From contig CAMPDV010002808.1 in NCBI GenBank assembly GCA_946699065.1, forward strand, positions 1-64,000: a stretch of 64,000 nucleotides of DNA, written 5' to 3'. This DNA is from Loxodes magnus. Its lineage: Eukaryota > Ciliophora > Karyorelictea > Loxodida > Loxodidae. The stretch's first letter is position 1, and every line of letters begins with the position of its first letter. The notes beneath the pieces are model-generated. The model saw only the letters and a program-made list of their open reading frames with translations. It had not been told where the DNA came from and ran no database searches. This document shows, piece after piece, positions 1-12,020 of the stretch. The translations under genes were made by a program, and so were the position numbers.

Positions 1-122
1 GGAGGAAAGTCATCTTTTTATCAGGTTTCGTTTATTGATAAGATATTTATACTATTATCTCTTATAAATTCTTCAATATTCAAGCATTTGCTCGCTATTC
101 CATTAATATATATATGTCCCAT
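1..122 (-). CDS. LINE ORF2 start: apurinic-type endonuclease domain (cut by window edge)
   Basis: Read with TGA=Trp, the minus strand from a Met codon at 122 gives the opening of an endonuclease/exonuclease/phosphatase domain of the kind carried by LINE ORF2. It shows a hydrophobic strand ending in an N-G pair (YINGI), a helix, then ILSINETW, the second catalytic block of the family, with Glu before Thr-Trp and the Trp written TGA. In non-LTR retrotransposons this domain nicks target DNA to prime reverse transcription. The reverse transcriptase would lie beyond the left end of the window. The same frame stays coding-like upstream to about 340, so this Met may not be the true start. Whether the element is intact cannot be judged. 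Confidence 0.6.
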
Positions 123-344
123 CTTTATTTTTTTAAATTTATTAGTCCTTTCTAATTTTTTCGATCCTGCAGGTAGTCCACTTTCGTAAATGCAAATACT
201 TTTCTATCCTTATTGGTTAATCTAAATATGTATTAATCTTTTTCCATACTCAGGATGTTAATGAAAATATTGTATCAAAATATATATTACTTACGTCGTA
301 TATTTTTTAAGTAGCTTTCTATCTATATCAATTTTACTTTTCAC

Positions 345-2856
345 ACTATCACATGTACCTTATTCTAAATCTTAAGTAACTGTGACATATCTACCTTATA
401 TATTTTACATTTCGCACTATGGACCTCTTCAAGTTTCTGATTTAATAAGCTTTAAAGTTATAGACTAGTCAGATTGAAATAACATATTATTTAGTCACAC
501 TCTTTTTTATTATTATGTTTACTCATACGTTTTGCTGGCGGAATCATTTTATCTTCTTCTTCATGTTTCCTTTTAAGAATATTAAGATTAATATTGGAAT
601 ATAAGGTTTAATTCTGATAAATAGCATCAATCGAATCTATTTAGTTTATTAATCTTTTTTTAATCTTTTAGTAGAATAATTAAATATATCTTTTTTCAAA
701 TTTTAATTAAGTTTTTAAAACTCTTCTATTTTTATCTCAAATGTCCACATATTTTGGGTACTTTAAATGAATTTTAAGTTGAGTTAGTGATATTAATGCT
801 ATAGTAAAACAAAATCTTCATCTGGCAATTTAATTTGACAGTATTAGTTATTATGTTATAATAGTATTAGTTGATGCTTCCTATTAATTATTTTAAGCTT
901 ACATTAACTGTCTTGCTTGATTATATTTGTTTGAGTAAATTTTTTGACACAAAAAAGCAGTTTATTATTTATTTATATTATCTGTTTAGATAATGCTATC
1001 TTTTGCTTAAATATTTCCATATAATGTCTAAGTTTATGCATCTACAAATTACTTCTTCTAAAATTACTATTAATTACTAATTTCTTTTGTATTTTAGATT
1101 TAATTCTAAAATAATTCTTTATACATTTGAATTTCCTTATTTTTTAATAGAATTTAATTTTGAAAAGCTATATTTATTTCATAGTTTTATTATCTTTATT
1201 TATCTAATTAGATTTTAAAAGTTAAAATTTCCATTTAAGCTTTCTATTCTTAATCTATAAATTACTTATTTTAGGTTTTATAATTTTTAATATTAAGAAT
1301 ATAACTCTTGGAGTTAAATTTCGGTTATTATTTTTTATTAGGTAATTTGTTGAAGTAAATATTAGTTCTATTCTAATATAGTCCTATTGATATCCTTGCT
1401 AAGTTTTATTTAGAAAGTTATCTATTTCAATTTAAGTAAAATTTCTAATTTTATTAAAGTTTTGACATAGTGAATTATTTACTCCTATCATTTAATCTTA
1501 AGTAAAGCTTTAATTAGCATTGGCTTCAATTTGAATCTCTTAATTAGATTATATTTCATCTATTGAATTTACTTAATTCTCATAGTTTTTCTATTATATC
1601 TAAATTTCTTGAACTATACTAATTATTTCAATCTGTTTAAACTATTTAGTTACTGTAATAAGTGGAGAAGTTTGTTTAAGTAATTTTATGAACTAGTTAT
1701 TTTGATAGCATTTTTTGTGATATTGCTATATATCAGATTTGATTGAGTAAAAATAGCTCTATAATAGTTTATATTTCTAATAAATTTTATTTATATAAGT
1801 TTTATAATATATTTTGGATATTTCTTAGTTACTTATCAATGTTTCAATATCTCGTTCATACTTTCCTTTTCTATTAATTAGCATTTCATTTAATTATTGG
1901 TTCTTATCCATTAGTCTTTATATATTATGTTTAAGTTCTTTTATTTCTAAAGTAAATAAGTTCTCATTAGACTAATTAATTATTTGATTTTATATTACAT
2001 TTCTTAAATCAGCAGTTTAATTTTAAGGTTGTTTGCTCTGAAGATCAGGTAAATAATGATTATTTTAATTATCAGGATTAGTAATATTGTTTTATTTCTG
2101 ACTAGTTTCGTTATTTGAAATTTAATAGAATTGTTAATTAGTATTATTCAAAAATTAATCTTAAGTTTATGTTACTTTTTACTACCATAAAAGGATATCT
2201 TTATTTGTATTTTAATTAGCATTTGAAGGTATATCTTTAGAATTCTAACTATCTAGGATAATATCTTTATTTTGGAAAGATTTCTTAGGTAATCGTTTCG
2301 TATCTTTCGCGGTATTATTTTAGGCGGTTAATCTGTTAATCTGTTCATCTATTTATAGGTTGATTTCATTTTCATAATACACTACAATTAATATCCACGT
2401 TGAAGACAGTTCCTAAGTAGTTTTAATGGGACGCATATTAATTTGTTTTCCGGTTTTTTGACTACAATTTTTAAGTAGTTACCTTAATAAATTCATTATT
2501 AGGTTTACTTATTTAATTTGTAGTGACTCCAAATCTTTCGTTTGTAGATTTTATTGCACCTGCCTATGCTTTTCCTATGAATTTGCAGCTTCTTTGAAAT
2601 TAATTAAAGAAGAGTCACTATTAAAAACTAGTGAATTCTATATTTAGTAATTTTTATTTATTTACAAATTTCTTAATAATGACTTGTTATATTTATATTA
2701 AACTTCTTTTTAAATAACCAAGTTGTCAAAATTTTATTTTCAACTCATCATATATGTTTCTCTTAACATTTTTTAAGGATACATACTTTTAAATTTTTCA
2801 GATATAGCTCGATTTCATTTTCTTAAGGCTTCTTCTTTCATAAAACTAAATAACAT
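345..2856 (-). CDS. Gln/Asn-rich, partly coiled-coil protein upstream of the LINE endonuclease (frameshifted)
   Basis: One frame reads from Met 2856 (second Met at 2841) to about 660 as a polar Gln/Asn/Lys/Glu-rich protein. It has helical, probably coiled-coil stretches (for example IKELKHNIQRLMDKNQQLNE near 1940-1890) and Trp from TGA near the N-terminus (RKWNRAISEKF, MMSWKQNF). The frame changes near 655, beside an A7 run, where the continuation reads KRKHEEEDKM, and again near 330 just before the endonuclease. Position and orientation suggest ORF1, or the N-terminal part, of the same LINE, but I recognise no domain. It could be a host gene. The frame breaks are either decay or homopolymer assembly errors. 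A Myb-like string in another frame near 2350 was rejected. Confidence 0.45.
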
Positions 2857-3081
2857 TTATTGTTATAAAAAATAAAATGGCTCTGAAGAAATAATCCACT
2901 AAATCTAAAAGTCATTGATCAATAAAACTCTCTCATTGAAATTTACTTTCTAGAGGCAAATAGAAATATATAACAGTAACTCTAAGACCTAAATTAACCA
3001 ATTGATTATCTAACTTATATTATACAATAACTATAAAATTAAAACTAATTATTAAAAACATAATTAAACATCAAGGCTTCA
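2857..3081. promoter_or_regulatory. Divergent intergenic gap
   Basis: About 225 bp of A+T-rich sequence lies between two Met codons that face away from each other (2856 minus, 3082 plus). If both neighbours are genes, it must carry both upstream regions. I see no motif I can name. Confidence 0.2.
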
Positions 3082-3345
3082 ATGCCTCCATTTAACTAAG
3101 AATTGGAAAGAAAGGAGCAAAAATTAAAAAAAATTACAAAAAAGAATAATTCTGATTAACTTCTTTTTCTTCACAATGATCCGATAATTTTAGAATAACA
3201 GAAATTTAAAAATTTTTTGAATCAGAAAAAAATTTACCTAATAATGGTGAATTTACATTAATTTTACTAATTATTTAATAAAGAGTCTTGTATAAATAAA
3301 TTTCAATTGTATAAATTAATGTCATAATTTATTATAGTGATTTCA
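3082..3345 (+). CDS. Short lysine-rich ORF, unknown
   Basis: The plus strand from the ATG at 3082 reads MPPFNQELERKEQKLKKITK, then a stretch containing HNDPIILEQQKFKNF, with Gln written as TAA. Composition is natural (acidic and basic residues, prolines, no runs). The reading fades into A+T-rich sequence by about 3300. It points away from the gene at 2856. The minus-strand retroelement fragment starting at 3396 could have cut off its 3' part. No family recognised. Confidence 0.35.
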
Positions 3346-3395
3346 TCTTTTTATGGTTAATCACAAAAATTAGAGTTTCTAAGCGTTTTTTCTTA

Positions 3396-3840
3396 TCAGA
3401 AATCTTCAATTTCATATTCATCTGGTTTTTCCAAATCGTAAATTCTTATAAATTGCCTATTTTGTCCTCTTGCTACTGCTTGTAAATCAAATTCTGCTTA
3501 TCATCTATCAATTGTCTCAGTGTATGTGTAATCTTTGGAGATGCTACCTTAGGTTAAATTTTTTTAAATATTTTCCGTTTGGTGTACAATAGATCTTAAC
3601 AGATTTTGGTTTCCTCTTTTGTTTTCATAATATTGATTTCATTTGAATCTATAGCTTTATTCTACCTTATATCCATGTTTTTACAGTATCAACATTTTTT
3701 TTTATATTTCTAATAGGAGAAGGACGGAATTTGTACTCCTCTTGATTCGGGATCTGATCTTTAATTAAGTTGGATTTGTTCAAGTTAATTAATCCTCTGG
3801 TCAAATTTTTGTCTTAAATTCTATTAGATTTGAATAATTT
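3396..3840 (-). pseudogene. Retroelement ORF1-like fragment, family B (CWYC finger + YDPENP block)
   Basis: The minus strand carries a finger starting KKKCWYCKN (about 3698-3680; Trp is TGA). A one-base frame change then leads into KVEQSYRFKWNQYYENKRG and, further on, AEFDLQAVARGQ...FIRIYDLEKPDEYEIEDF. The last block matches the plus-strand copy at 25.15 kb (FDLQTIERGE...VIRIYDPENPQEYEFE), which proves a shared family. An in-frame TGA directly after EIEDF (3398-3396) may be the genuine end. Function is unknown. The Cys-x2-Cys finger followed by a basic region suggests nucleic-acid binding, as in retroelement Gag/ORF1 proteins. The frameshift in the finger marks it as a dead copy. Confidence 0.5.
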
Positions 3841-3974
3841 ATCTTATAATATTTTACTCTATCTGTTGATATAATATGTTTTTTATTTTTCGAACAATTA
3901 TTAAAATTAAAGTAATTCTTAAAAAAGTGCTGCTAATTTAGATTGAATAAACAAAGACTTAAGAAATTATAAAA

Positions 3975-4470
3975 TTTGAAAACTCGATATTACGTTAGGA
4001 AATAACTCTAAGCCCATCTCTGTAGCAAATTTAAGAAAGAATCTCAAAAACAGAATAGATCGTAAAGGAAATACAAAGCTCTAGAAATACTAAGGAAGAA
4101 CAACTATAATAACTCAGCAACCCAATAGATATAAAACAAAAATCACTATCATAAGAGATTCTCTATCGGATAATAATGGTATGTTGCTATTGTAAATGGC
4201 CAGAGCATAAAGTACAGAATCACTACAAATTTTATAAAAATAAAAGAAAGTAAATGAAAAAAATTGATAAGATATATTTAAAATATATCGTACAAGTTAG
4301 CGTTAACTTTATAGAAAAATACTCCAAGTAAGAAAAGAAACTCTATATCTAATAAACAGTAAATGATTTAAATAGAAAATATATGATATTTAACCTATCG
4401 GAAAAAATAAAGAAAATTAATCTTAAAATCATACTGACTCATCAGTGAAGATTCAAGAAAGTTTGAGGTG
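3975..4470 (+). pseudogene. Retroelement ORF1-like fragment, family B, opposite orientation
   Basis: This A-rich plus-strand stretch reads NSKPISVANLRKNLKNRID upstream. After a frame change it reads MVCCYCKWPEHKVQNHYKFY at 4179-4238, a Cys-x2-Cys-x4-His-x4-His finger whose HKV...YYKFK tail matches the other family B copies (3.7, 22.5 and 24.9 kb). The region then becomes Lys/Ile-rich. It faces the family B fragment at 3396-3840, so the two copies are head-to-head. The frame break between N-terminal part and finger indicates decay. No reverse transcriptase was recognised downstream. Confidence 0.4.
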
Positions 4471-5132
4471 AAAATTTTTAACTAACAATAAACTTTTTGA
4501 TTCATATCAAACAAATAGACCAGACACTGCCTTAAGCTATTATATTGTGTTATCTTATATAAATTTAGGTAAGATAAGCAATTTTATTACTAAGATTTCT
4601 ATAAAATTTAGCAGTATAATACCTAATATAAAATTAGAAATGATATATTTATTTTAAATATAAATTTTTAAATTTTAATTATCAGTTTAAACTTAATCCA
4701 TTATCTAGATATTGTAAAAGCAGATTATTTAGAAGAAGCATAAAAAGTATATTTCAAAGATATTAATTAATTACTATTTAAAGTATATATTTGTAAATTA
4801 ATACATATTTTAGTTATTTAATTGCTTAAATAACTTCATCTGGAACATAAATAGAAATATTTTGCTTAGTTTAATAAAAAGCTTTTTATATAATATAAAT
4901 AAACATTTAAATAATTTAATTTAGTAAAAGTTTAAAAGTAGTTATTACTAAGAAGTTTATCAATTAGATCTAATATATTTTGATAAAATAAATAAATAGC
5001 CCTATTTAGTTGTATGAAACTTATAGAATTAATACTTAATTTAAATATATAACTTTAATTTTTATTATATTTTCAAATTATAAAACATCATTAAATTAAA
5101 ATTTATTTACCTTACTGACCTTTAATTATATA

Positions 5133-5760
5133 ATGGAAGAGTTAAATTAAATTCTGTTTAATTGAGACTTAAGATTCACAAGAAAAATTAAAAATATTGG
5201 CTTGTCTGTTATATACAGATTTTTGAATTTACACAACTAAAATAAATAAAAAATTTGGAATACCATGATAAGTATAGTTTATCTATAAAAAGAAGCCATA
5301 TTATTATAAAAGAAGGATGAAAAATTAATTTAAAACTATAAAAATATGAAAATCTGATTAATGCTCATATTACAAGAGAAAAGTCTAAATAACTTTTAAA
5401 ATATGAAATAAAAGCGCATTTTAATATTAACGTCGCAAGCCATAAAAAATAATTAATAAAAATAAAATAAGAAAATAGAAATAATGAAAAATAAAGTATT
5501 TTTTTGAAAGATATAAAGAATATTTAAAGAAGAGCTTTATTGTAATGAGTCAGGAAAATTTTTGTAAGATTGACAGAGAAAATGCTTAATATGTGAACTT
5601 ACAAAGATCTGTATGAAATTAACAGAGAAAATTAAATTTTCTATTAAATCTCCAACGAACTTTAGAAACAGATGGAATGAAGAGATATGCTTCTGAGGAT
5701 ATTTAATATTTATTTATCTTTATTGTCAATATTATGATTTATGAAAAATATAAAAAACCA
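5133..5760 (+). CDS. Putative small coding region, unknown
   Basis: From the ATG at 5133 the plus strand reads MEELNQILFNWDLRFTRKIK (Trp from TGA), with NIGLSVIYRFLNLHNQNK next. About 400 bases on it reads LYCNESGKFLQDWQRKCLIC, with cysteine spacing slightly like the extracellular cysteine-rich repeats elsewhere in the window. Composition supports coding, but no family is recognised and the middle is low-complexity Lys/Ile. It may be one decayed gene or two fragments. Confidence 0.3.
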
Positions 5761-7080
5761 AAATCTTTACAACCAAATTAGCAAAAAAATTAAAAGCAAT
5801 CTAGTTAAAGTTTAAAAGTTATTATAAAGAGAAGAGAATTTACTAAAATTATATCAGAAAAAAATTTGCTTAAAACATAGAAAATTATAAATTTTAATTT
5901 AATAATGGAATGCTTAAATATTAAAATCTAAAAAATATTAAGCTAAAAATTAAAAATTAATAATTATAAAAAATTAAATCATTTTTAATGTAAAAAATTT
6001 AAAATATTAAAATATATATTAAAATCAAAGAAAATTTTAATAGAAGAACATGAAATATTTATTTTATAAAAAATCCTGTATCTATTTATCATAAAATTAA
6101 AAAAAATATTTATATCTAAAAAAAACTGTATACATTTTGAAGTTATATGAAAAATATTAAAAGGATTAAAAAAATTTTATTTAAGAAAAAATTTTTTTTT
6201 AATTACTGCAAATAATAAAACCTATTTTATTTTTACTGTTTAACAATATCAATCATTTTATATAAAAATTAAAAAGTAGATAAAATTTAATAAAATAAAA
6301 ACTTAATGAAATTTTATCAAGTTTTAAATTAAAAAAAACAAATGAAAACATAGAATTGGAATATATAAACTTATAGAAAGAATGAAATAATTAGAGGGGA
6401 ATTTAGGTAACATTTGAATTTAGGTAAAATAATTATTGAATTTTTAAATAAAATATTTAAAATTCAATAATTTTTTAATTATTAGATAAATTATTATATT
6501 TAAAGAAGAAATTATATAAACAATTTACTCTAATAAAAGTCAAAGTAAAAAAAACATTCAATTAATAAAAAGTCAAAATATAAATATTCTAAATTTATTT
6601 GAATTTAATTTTTAGTTTGCTTCTTCCTATCTTTTCTTTATATAATTTTAATTTTTTTATTATTTCTAAATATTAAAAGTTTTTTAATAAATTGTTCTTT
6701 TTATTTTGTTAACACAAATGATGAAAGTTTTAGCCTATTGTTCCTTAAGATATCTTTATTTTTTTTAATACTTAAAAAAATTAAAATTGTATAATTGTTT
6801 TACTTTATAACTTAATATTAATTCAACATTTTATTTAATTAGTGGAAATTTTATTGGATATTTAAGGAAAAAAGTAAAGTTATATTTTTAAATTTTCAAG
6901 ATTTAAAGAGAATATAAAAATTATTTATAAGCTTTAATTGTAGATGTTTAAATATAATGTACTCTATGGCATTTTAAATTACAACTTTATTGAAAAAAAT
7001 CAAAATATATTTAATTTTAAAGTAAAAAAAGTTAATTTAAATAAAATATATATGTAACAATATTTTTTTGTGTTTTTCAT
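5761..7080. other. A+T-only stretch, nothing recognised
   Basis: Almost purely A and T, A-rich on the plus strand to about 6560 and T-rich after. All frames translate to Lys/Ile/Asn/Phe/Leu runs. I see no gene, repeat family or hairpin. Confidence 0.5.
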
Positions 7081-8220
7081 TCATTCAAATTTTAAAATTT
7101 CTTGTAAATTTGTATTTTCCTACGAGCATTAAATATTATATTCTGCCATTTGTATAAGTTCTTTTTTAAATAGCATCCCAGTTTGAAAGTAAATACTCAA
7201 ATTATATCATCTATATTTTTAAAGGCTTTACATAAATAAATTTTTTATGTCTCTTCATTCTTTTGATTAAGTATTAGGTTGCAATAATTTCTTCTTCTTG
7301 AATAATAATAAGAGTATCCTCAATCTCTTGTTACCTTACTTCATAAATAATATCTAATTTGTTAATTGAATCTCATACTGTTTATAAAATTAATGTAACA
7401 GAGTTTTATTTTCTTGTAATATTGTTCAATTCGTAGAATATCTGAGATGAAAATTAATCTCATCCATATCATAAATTACCAGAAAAATTATAGTCCATCT
7501 GTCTTTAAATAAATTTTTTTCTTTGCCAGAATAATTTTATATTTAAGAGTTGCTTATAAAAATTCTAAAATAATCATTCTAAAATGTGAGAAAAGAGAAA
7601 ATACTTTCATTGAATTTCTTCATAAAATTTGCCCAGCCACTAATTTATTTTTATAAATATTGTGCTAATAAAATAATTCGCAATTGGTTATTATTAAATT
7701 AGCATCGATAAAATTAAATAATCATATGGCTAAAAAAAGTGAAAGTCAAAATCTTAGTTTTAGGCTCATGCTTTAGCTGAAATTTATTCAGATATTTTCG
7801 CTTCTAAAAGTTGTTTAATCACTCATTTTAAAATTAAGCTTTTAAATCAAGATATTATGCTTTAATTTTAAAGAAAAAGTCAAGCCGAAATGTTTACTTA
7901 CAAAAAGCAGTTTCTCAATAACATATATGACAGTAAATTCCATTAAAAGCTAGAAGTTGTAAATGTTTTATTTTAGGGGTAACAATGGCATAATTTTGGG
8001 ACAACTCATAGTTTATTAAAATTTTTTAAAATAAGTTTATGTACTAATTCAAAACTACTGAAAAATTATAAAAAATATAAGAGAGTTTAAATCTTTCAAT
8101 TCCTCATTCTATCTGTGTTTTAAGAATAATAAAGGGACTATAAGATATATTAAAGGGATTAATTTTTATTCGAATTATCATTATCATATAATCCTACTAG
8201 TATCATTTTGCTAAAATTTT
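7081..8220 (-). CDS. Putative coding region, frame uncertain
   Basis: The strand is T-rich and its complement is coding-like in more than one frame. The frame I prefer gives few Trp, CHICYWETAFCKQTF near 7935-7890, and DRWTIIFLVIYDMDEINFHL near 7502-7445. A second frame also looks protein-like but needs an implausible number of Trp from TGA. No domain is recognised. With no usable stop codons, boundaries and frame are only approximate. Confidence 0.3.
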
Positions 8221-8588
8221 AAGAAATATCAGTAAAATTTTATTCTAAAATTGCTATTCTTAATTTTCAAAATCTTAAGAATGGTCATTTTTAAAAATAT
8301 GTCTTAAAATACTCTTATATATCACTTAAACAAAAAAATAATACAAAAAGGCTCAAAAAAATAAAAAAGTAAAAACTATTTTCCAATTGCAATTCATATT
8401 CTTTTACTTAAAAAATAGAACTATTACCATAAAAAATAGTCAATGATTTAAAAAAAATTTATGGAAAATCAAAAAATCAAGTAAACTAAAAAAAGTAAAA
8501 AACATACCTACGAATTCAAAAAAAATTTTATAAAATTAAAAAATTAAAAATTTAAGAAAATGTATTCATGAAGGTAATCTTTCAAATT

Positions 8589-8850
8589 ATGACTTCACTT
8601 TTTATTTGAACTGCAGAAAGATATTCGAGTAAATAATAAAATCAATAAAACTAGTAAAAACAAATAGAAGAACAGATAAGTTTATCCAATAGTTTGGAAG
8701 TTTCTTACTAAATTTTAAATTGAATAAGAAAAAAAATTCTTAATAGAGAAAATGATAGAAATAAAGATATTTATAAAATATAGTTATAATATAAGTTAAA
8801 TAAGCAATAACTTAAGCTTATCTTTTCTGACTATTCTTTTTTATTTTATA
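8589..8850 (+). CDS. Small Gln-rich ORF, unknown
   Basis: From the ATG at 8589 the plus strand reads MTSLFIWTAERYSSKQQNQQ and then QIEEQISLSNSLEVSYQILN, with TGA as Trp and TAA/TAG as Gln. Composition and heptad-like spacing suggest a helical protein. The end lies somewhere before 8850, where sequence turns A+T-only. No family recognised. Confidence 0.35.
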
Positions 8851-10785
8851 ATAAATCTCCCTAAAAACAAATAGATAAAGTCTATTTATAAAGTAGAAGA
8901 ACTTCAAAGTTTAAATTTCAACTTATCTAGATATAATTAAAAAAGAATAGACTAAACTAAATATCTGTTGAAATTAATTTAAAAAAATAAATAATAATAG
9001 TATTCATTTAATTGTTTTAAGATTAAAAAAACGAATATTTTTATACTCAGCAAAATATTTTTTTTATAATATAAATAAAGTTTTTAAATAAAAGAAATTA
9101 AATTTCTGATATGATAAAATAATATAAAATTTTATATATATATATAAAAGTTTTCATCATTAATAGCTATTTCATTAAAGGATTAGAAAAATTTAATTTT
9201 TAGAAAATTGAAAATTTTTATTAGTTTTTATTTTTTAGGATACCGTAGGTGTTTGTATACTTTTCTGACTGATCAGCCTTCATTAAAATAGAAATTTTAT
9301 CTTCTCTTTATATATAAAATTTAAATAAAATTATAAATGACTTTTTGAAAGTAATTTTTGAATAATTAATTTCAAAAAAATTTGCAAAAAATAAAATAGA
9401 ATTATAACATACATTTTAATATCTCAATCCCTTTTAGCTTGAATAATCTTTAAGATATTAGTTTTATTGTATCATGTTAAATATATTTAGTTTTAAATAC
9501 TCTTTTTTTCTAATCTGATTAAATATTTTTTGATGCTAAATTTCATATTCTAGGTGAGAATAGTTATAACATTTTCTAAATTTTGTAAAGATTAAATAAG
9601 AAATTATTATATATTTAGAAGGATATTATGATTTATTTATCCAATAAGTATTAAAAATATTTTTCTTATAGTTATCCAATATAGGTAATATAATTGAAAG
9701 CTAAGGAATTTTAATATTAACTGAAAGTCTATATTTTAGAAAAAATAATAGCTTTTAAATAACTAATAGATTAGTTTTATGTAACTAGTCATTTTCAGGT
9801 ATAAAAATATTGTTTAATTAATTTTGAATAAAAATGCAAGAAGAAAATAAATTAATACAAAAGTTATTAATAAGTAAAATTTGAAAAGATCAGATATATA
9901 AATATCTTAAAAATGTTATTATTTGCTACTAAACTAAAATGGCACTAAAATAAAAGTTTGATAATAAGATATATAGAATCAAAAAAATTAATTTAGAATC
10001 TACAAATAATTTTATAAATTTTATGATACCTTTTTTTTTCAATATATTTACTATTAGAAAATTTGAAAAATTTAAAAGAGTTTTCCAAATATTAAAAACT
10101 AATTTTACACAATTAAGGGAGTAAAAAATGACTATAAAAACTAATAAGTCTTTTATAATAATATTTAATAAAACTTTGATAATAATTTATTAAAAATTAG
10201 AACTATTCGAATAGGTAAATTAAGAAATATATAAAAGATTCAATTTTTTTAAGTGATATATTTTAATAAAAATTTAGATAAAAGAGATCATGTTTAAAAT
10301 AACTAATTATTATATATCTATATAAATATAGGTTTAATCTTTTAAGGCAAAAAATTATGTAATAAAAAAATAAATGAATTTATATTTATTTAAGAAATAA
10401 TTAACTATTTTAAAAAAAGAAAATGAATAAAATAATGCTAATTAGACAATTTATTATAATTTTTTATCTGACAAAGTAAAAATTCTTTTATCCCATTTTA
10501 TATCTCCTTAGAAATATAAATTTAGTTTTAAAATCGTAAAAATTAAATTTAGAAAAAAATTGAGAATATATTGCAACTCAAAAAATCTAAAAACTTAATT
10601 TAAATATCTAAGAATTAGAAATAACTAAAAATTAGAAAGGAAATAAAAGAAATAAGCTATTTCATAATTTATTTTGTAAGCATTTTTATTTTAATTTTCA
10701 TATAAATTATTTTATAAATTTAACCATTAGTTTTATTGTTTTAATCGATCATTGTTTTAAGTATCTTCTTTTATAAATTTAAATA
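8851..10785. other. A+T-rich intergenic stretch
   Basis: Very low G+C. Contains short AT dinucleotide runs (near 9130) and many T or A runs. I could not find a frame with convincing composition on either strand. Confidence 0.4.
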
Positions 10786-11300
10786 ATGAAGGAAGTCTTA
10801 AGCAAGATTTCTTGAAACTCTCAAAAACTAATAGTTTCTTAGGATCTTAAGGATTAAGGAAAAGCTAGCAAAAAGGTCACACATCAAGTTTTTTGTTTTG
10901 TTATCCGAAGAAAATTTTAGGAAATAAGTTAAGAATTTCTTGCAGCAAGAAGTATCGAAACTCATTTACTGTATTTTATATAATCTATGAATTTTTGAAG
11001 ATTTAATAAACCCTAGAAGAAGATAAAAGGACTGAAAGAGGACAATAAGGTATTAATAGAGAACCCAAAAATGTAAGAAGAAATAGAATTAGAATTATGT
11101 CTCGGAAGAGATACTTAAAGTCTTCTGAAACATTTAATAGGATTATATTTATCGATTAGTAATAACAGCAGGAAAAAGAAAACAATTTAAAAAAAAGATA
11201 TAATTGAAGTAAATTAGGAAAACTACATTCATTAATAGATTAGTAGTAAATAGATTTGGAATTCATCGAGAATGCAAAATTAATTAGTTCTATCTATCTT
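10786..11300 (+). CDS. Hypothetical protein just upstream of a CCHC ORF1
   Basis: From the ATG at 10786 one frame runs for about 170 codons: MKEVLSKISWNSQKLIVSQD..., then FLAARSIETHLLYFIQSMNF, then an acidic/leucine part (QEEIELELCLGRDTQSLLKH). Trp is twice TGA; Gln is mostly TAA/TAG. Composition is convincingly protein-like and moderately charged. It lies about 90 bp before the ORF1 copy at 11390 on the same strand, so it could be an upstream ORF of that element or a host gene beside the insertion. No domain recognised. Confidence 0.45.
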
Positions 11301-11389
11301 AAATATAATTATCGATAGTAAATTTACGCATTTAATTTGATTTATTTTTCATTATATAAAGTAGCTTGATTAGGACATTCAACCCCTAC

Positions 11390-12020
11390 ATGGACCTCGG
11401 AGATCTCAATAAAGAACAAATCTTAGGAATGACGAAGGAGGAAATGGCTAAGCTTATCTTAGCATTAATAGGAAAAAAATAAAGATCTGGAAAAACAGGT
11501 TGAAGAATTAGTTTAAGAACAGCAAGAGCATTTAGAAGATGAGGAAACCCATGCTCCTAGAAACTTAAACCAGGATGCAATTAATATCAGAATTGAAGAA
11601 TTCGATAGGCAGCTGGAACAATTATACGAATCGAATGAAAATATTCATATCAAATTGGAAAAATTAGAGACAAGTGTAAAAATAATAGACTATGCAATAT
11701 ATCCCAATGGAGATCGAATAAGAGAATAATAAGCCAATTGAACAAACTAAAGAGAAATATTTTAGGAAAAAATGTTACATCTGCAGGAGAACAGACACCC
11801 TATGGAGACGATGCTGGAAGAGAAAGAGATTTAATAGAAAATATGGAATGACCTAACCTAATTTTACCAACCAGGAATGGAGAAATTTATAAGAAGAAAG
11901 CAAGCTATATGAAGAGACAACCATTCCAAAAACTTGACAGTGAAGGGAGGAGAAGACCACCTAGAAATCAAGTTCCTATTGGTTGGATAGGGAAGTAGGA
12001 AGCTCTTAAGTAGACAATCC
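11390..12020 (+). pseudogene. Retroelement ORF1 (Gag-like), family A: coiled coil + degenerate CCHC knuckle
   Basis: Starts at the ATG at 11390 (MDLGDLNKEQILGMTKEEMA). After a one-base slip in an A7 run near 11475 it continues as a clear coiled coil (LEKQVEELVQEQQEHLEDEE; then EEFDRQLEQLYESNENIHIK; KLEKLETSVKII). In a third frame a zinc knuckle lies at 11773-11814: KKCYICRRTDTLWRRCWKRK, Cys-x2-Cys-x4-Thr-x4-Cys, so the metal-binding His is lost. A basic tail follows. Proteins of this plan bind the RNA of non-LTR or LTR retroelements and form ribonucleoprotein particles. Frame breaks and the lost His mark a dead copy. Confidence 0.6.

Noticed and set aside
2159..2175. A 16-nt GT...AG segment (GTAACATAAACTTAAG) on the minus strand
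   Set aside because: It is needed only if the rejected Myb frame is used; the preferred frame runs straight through it.
2220..2400. A Myb/SANT-like string (WT...QQ...L...I...F..R...Q...RY) in one minus frame
   Set aside because: The neighbouring frame is more protein-like over a much longer span on both sides, so the Myb pattern is out of frame and probably chance.
7081..8220. A minus-strand frame continuous for about 380 codons with many Trp
   Set aside because: It needs roughly 4% Trp from TGA, far above normal; another frame with few Trp is preferred, and the region is reported only as uncertain coding.
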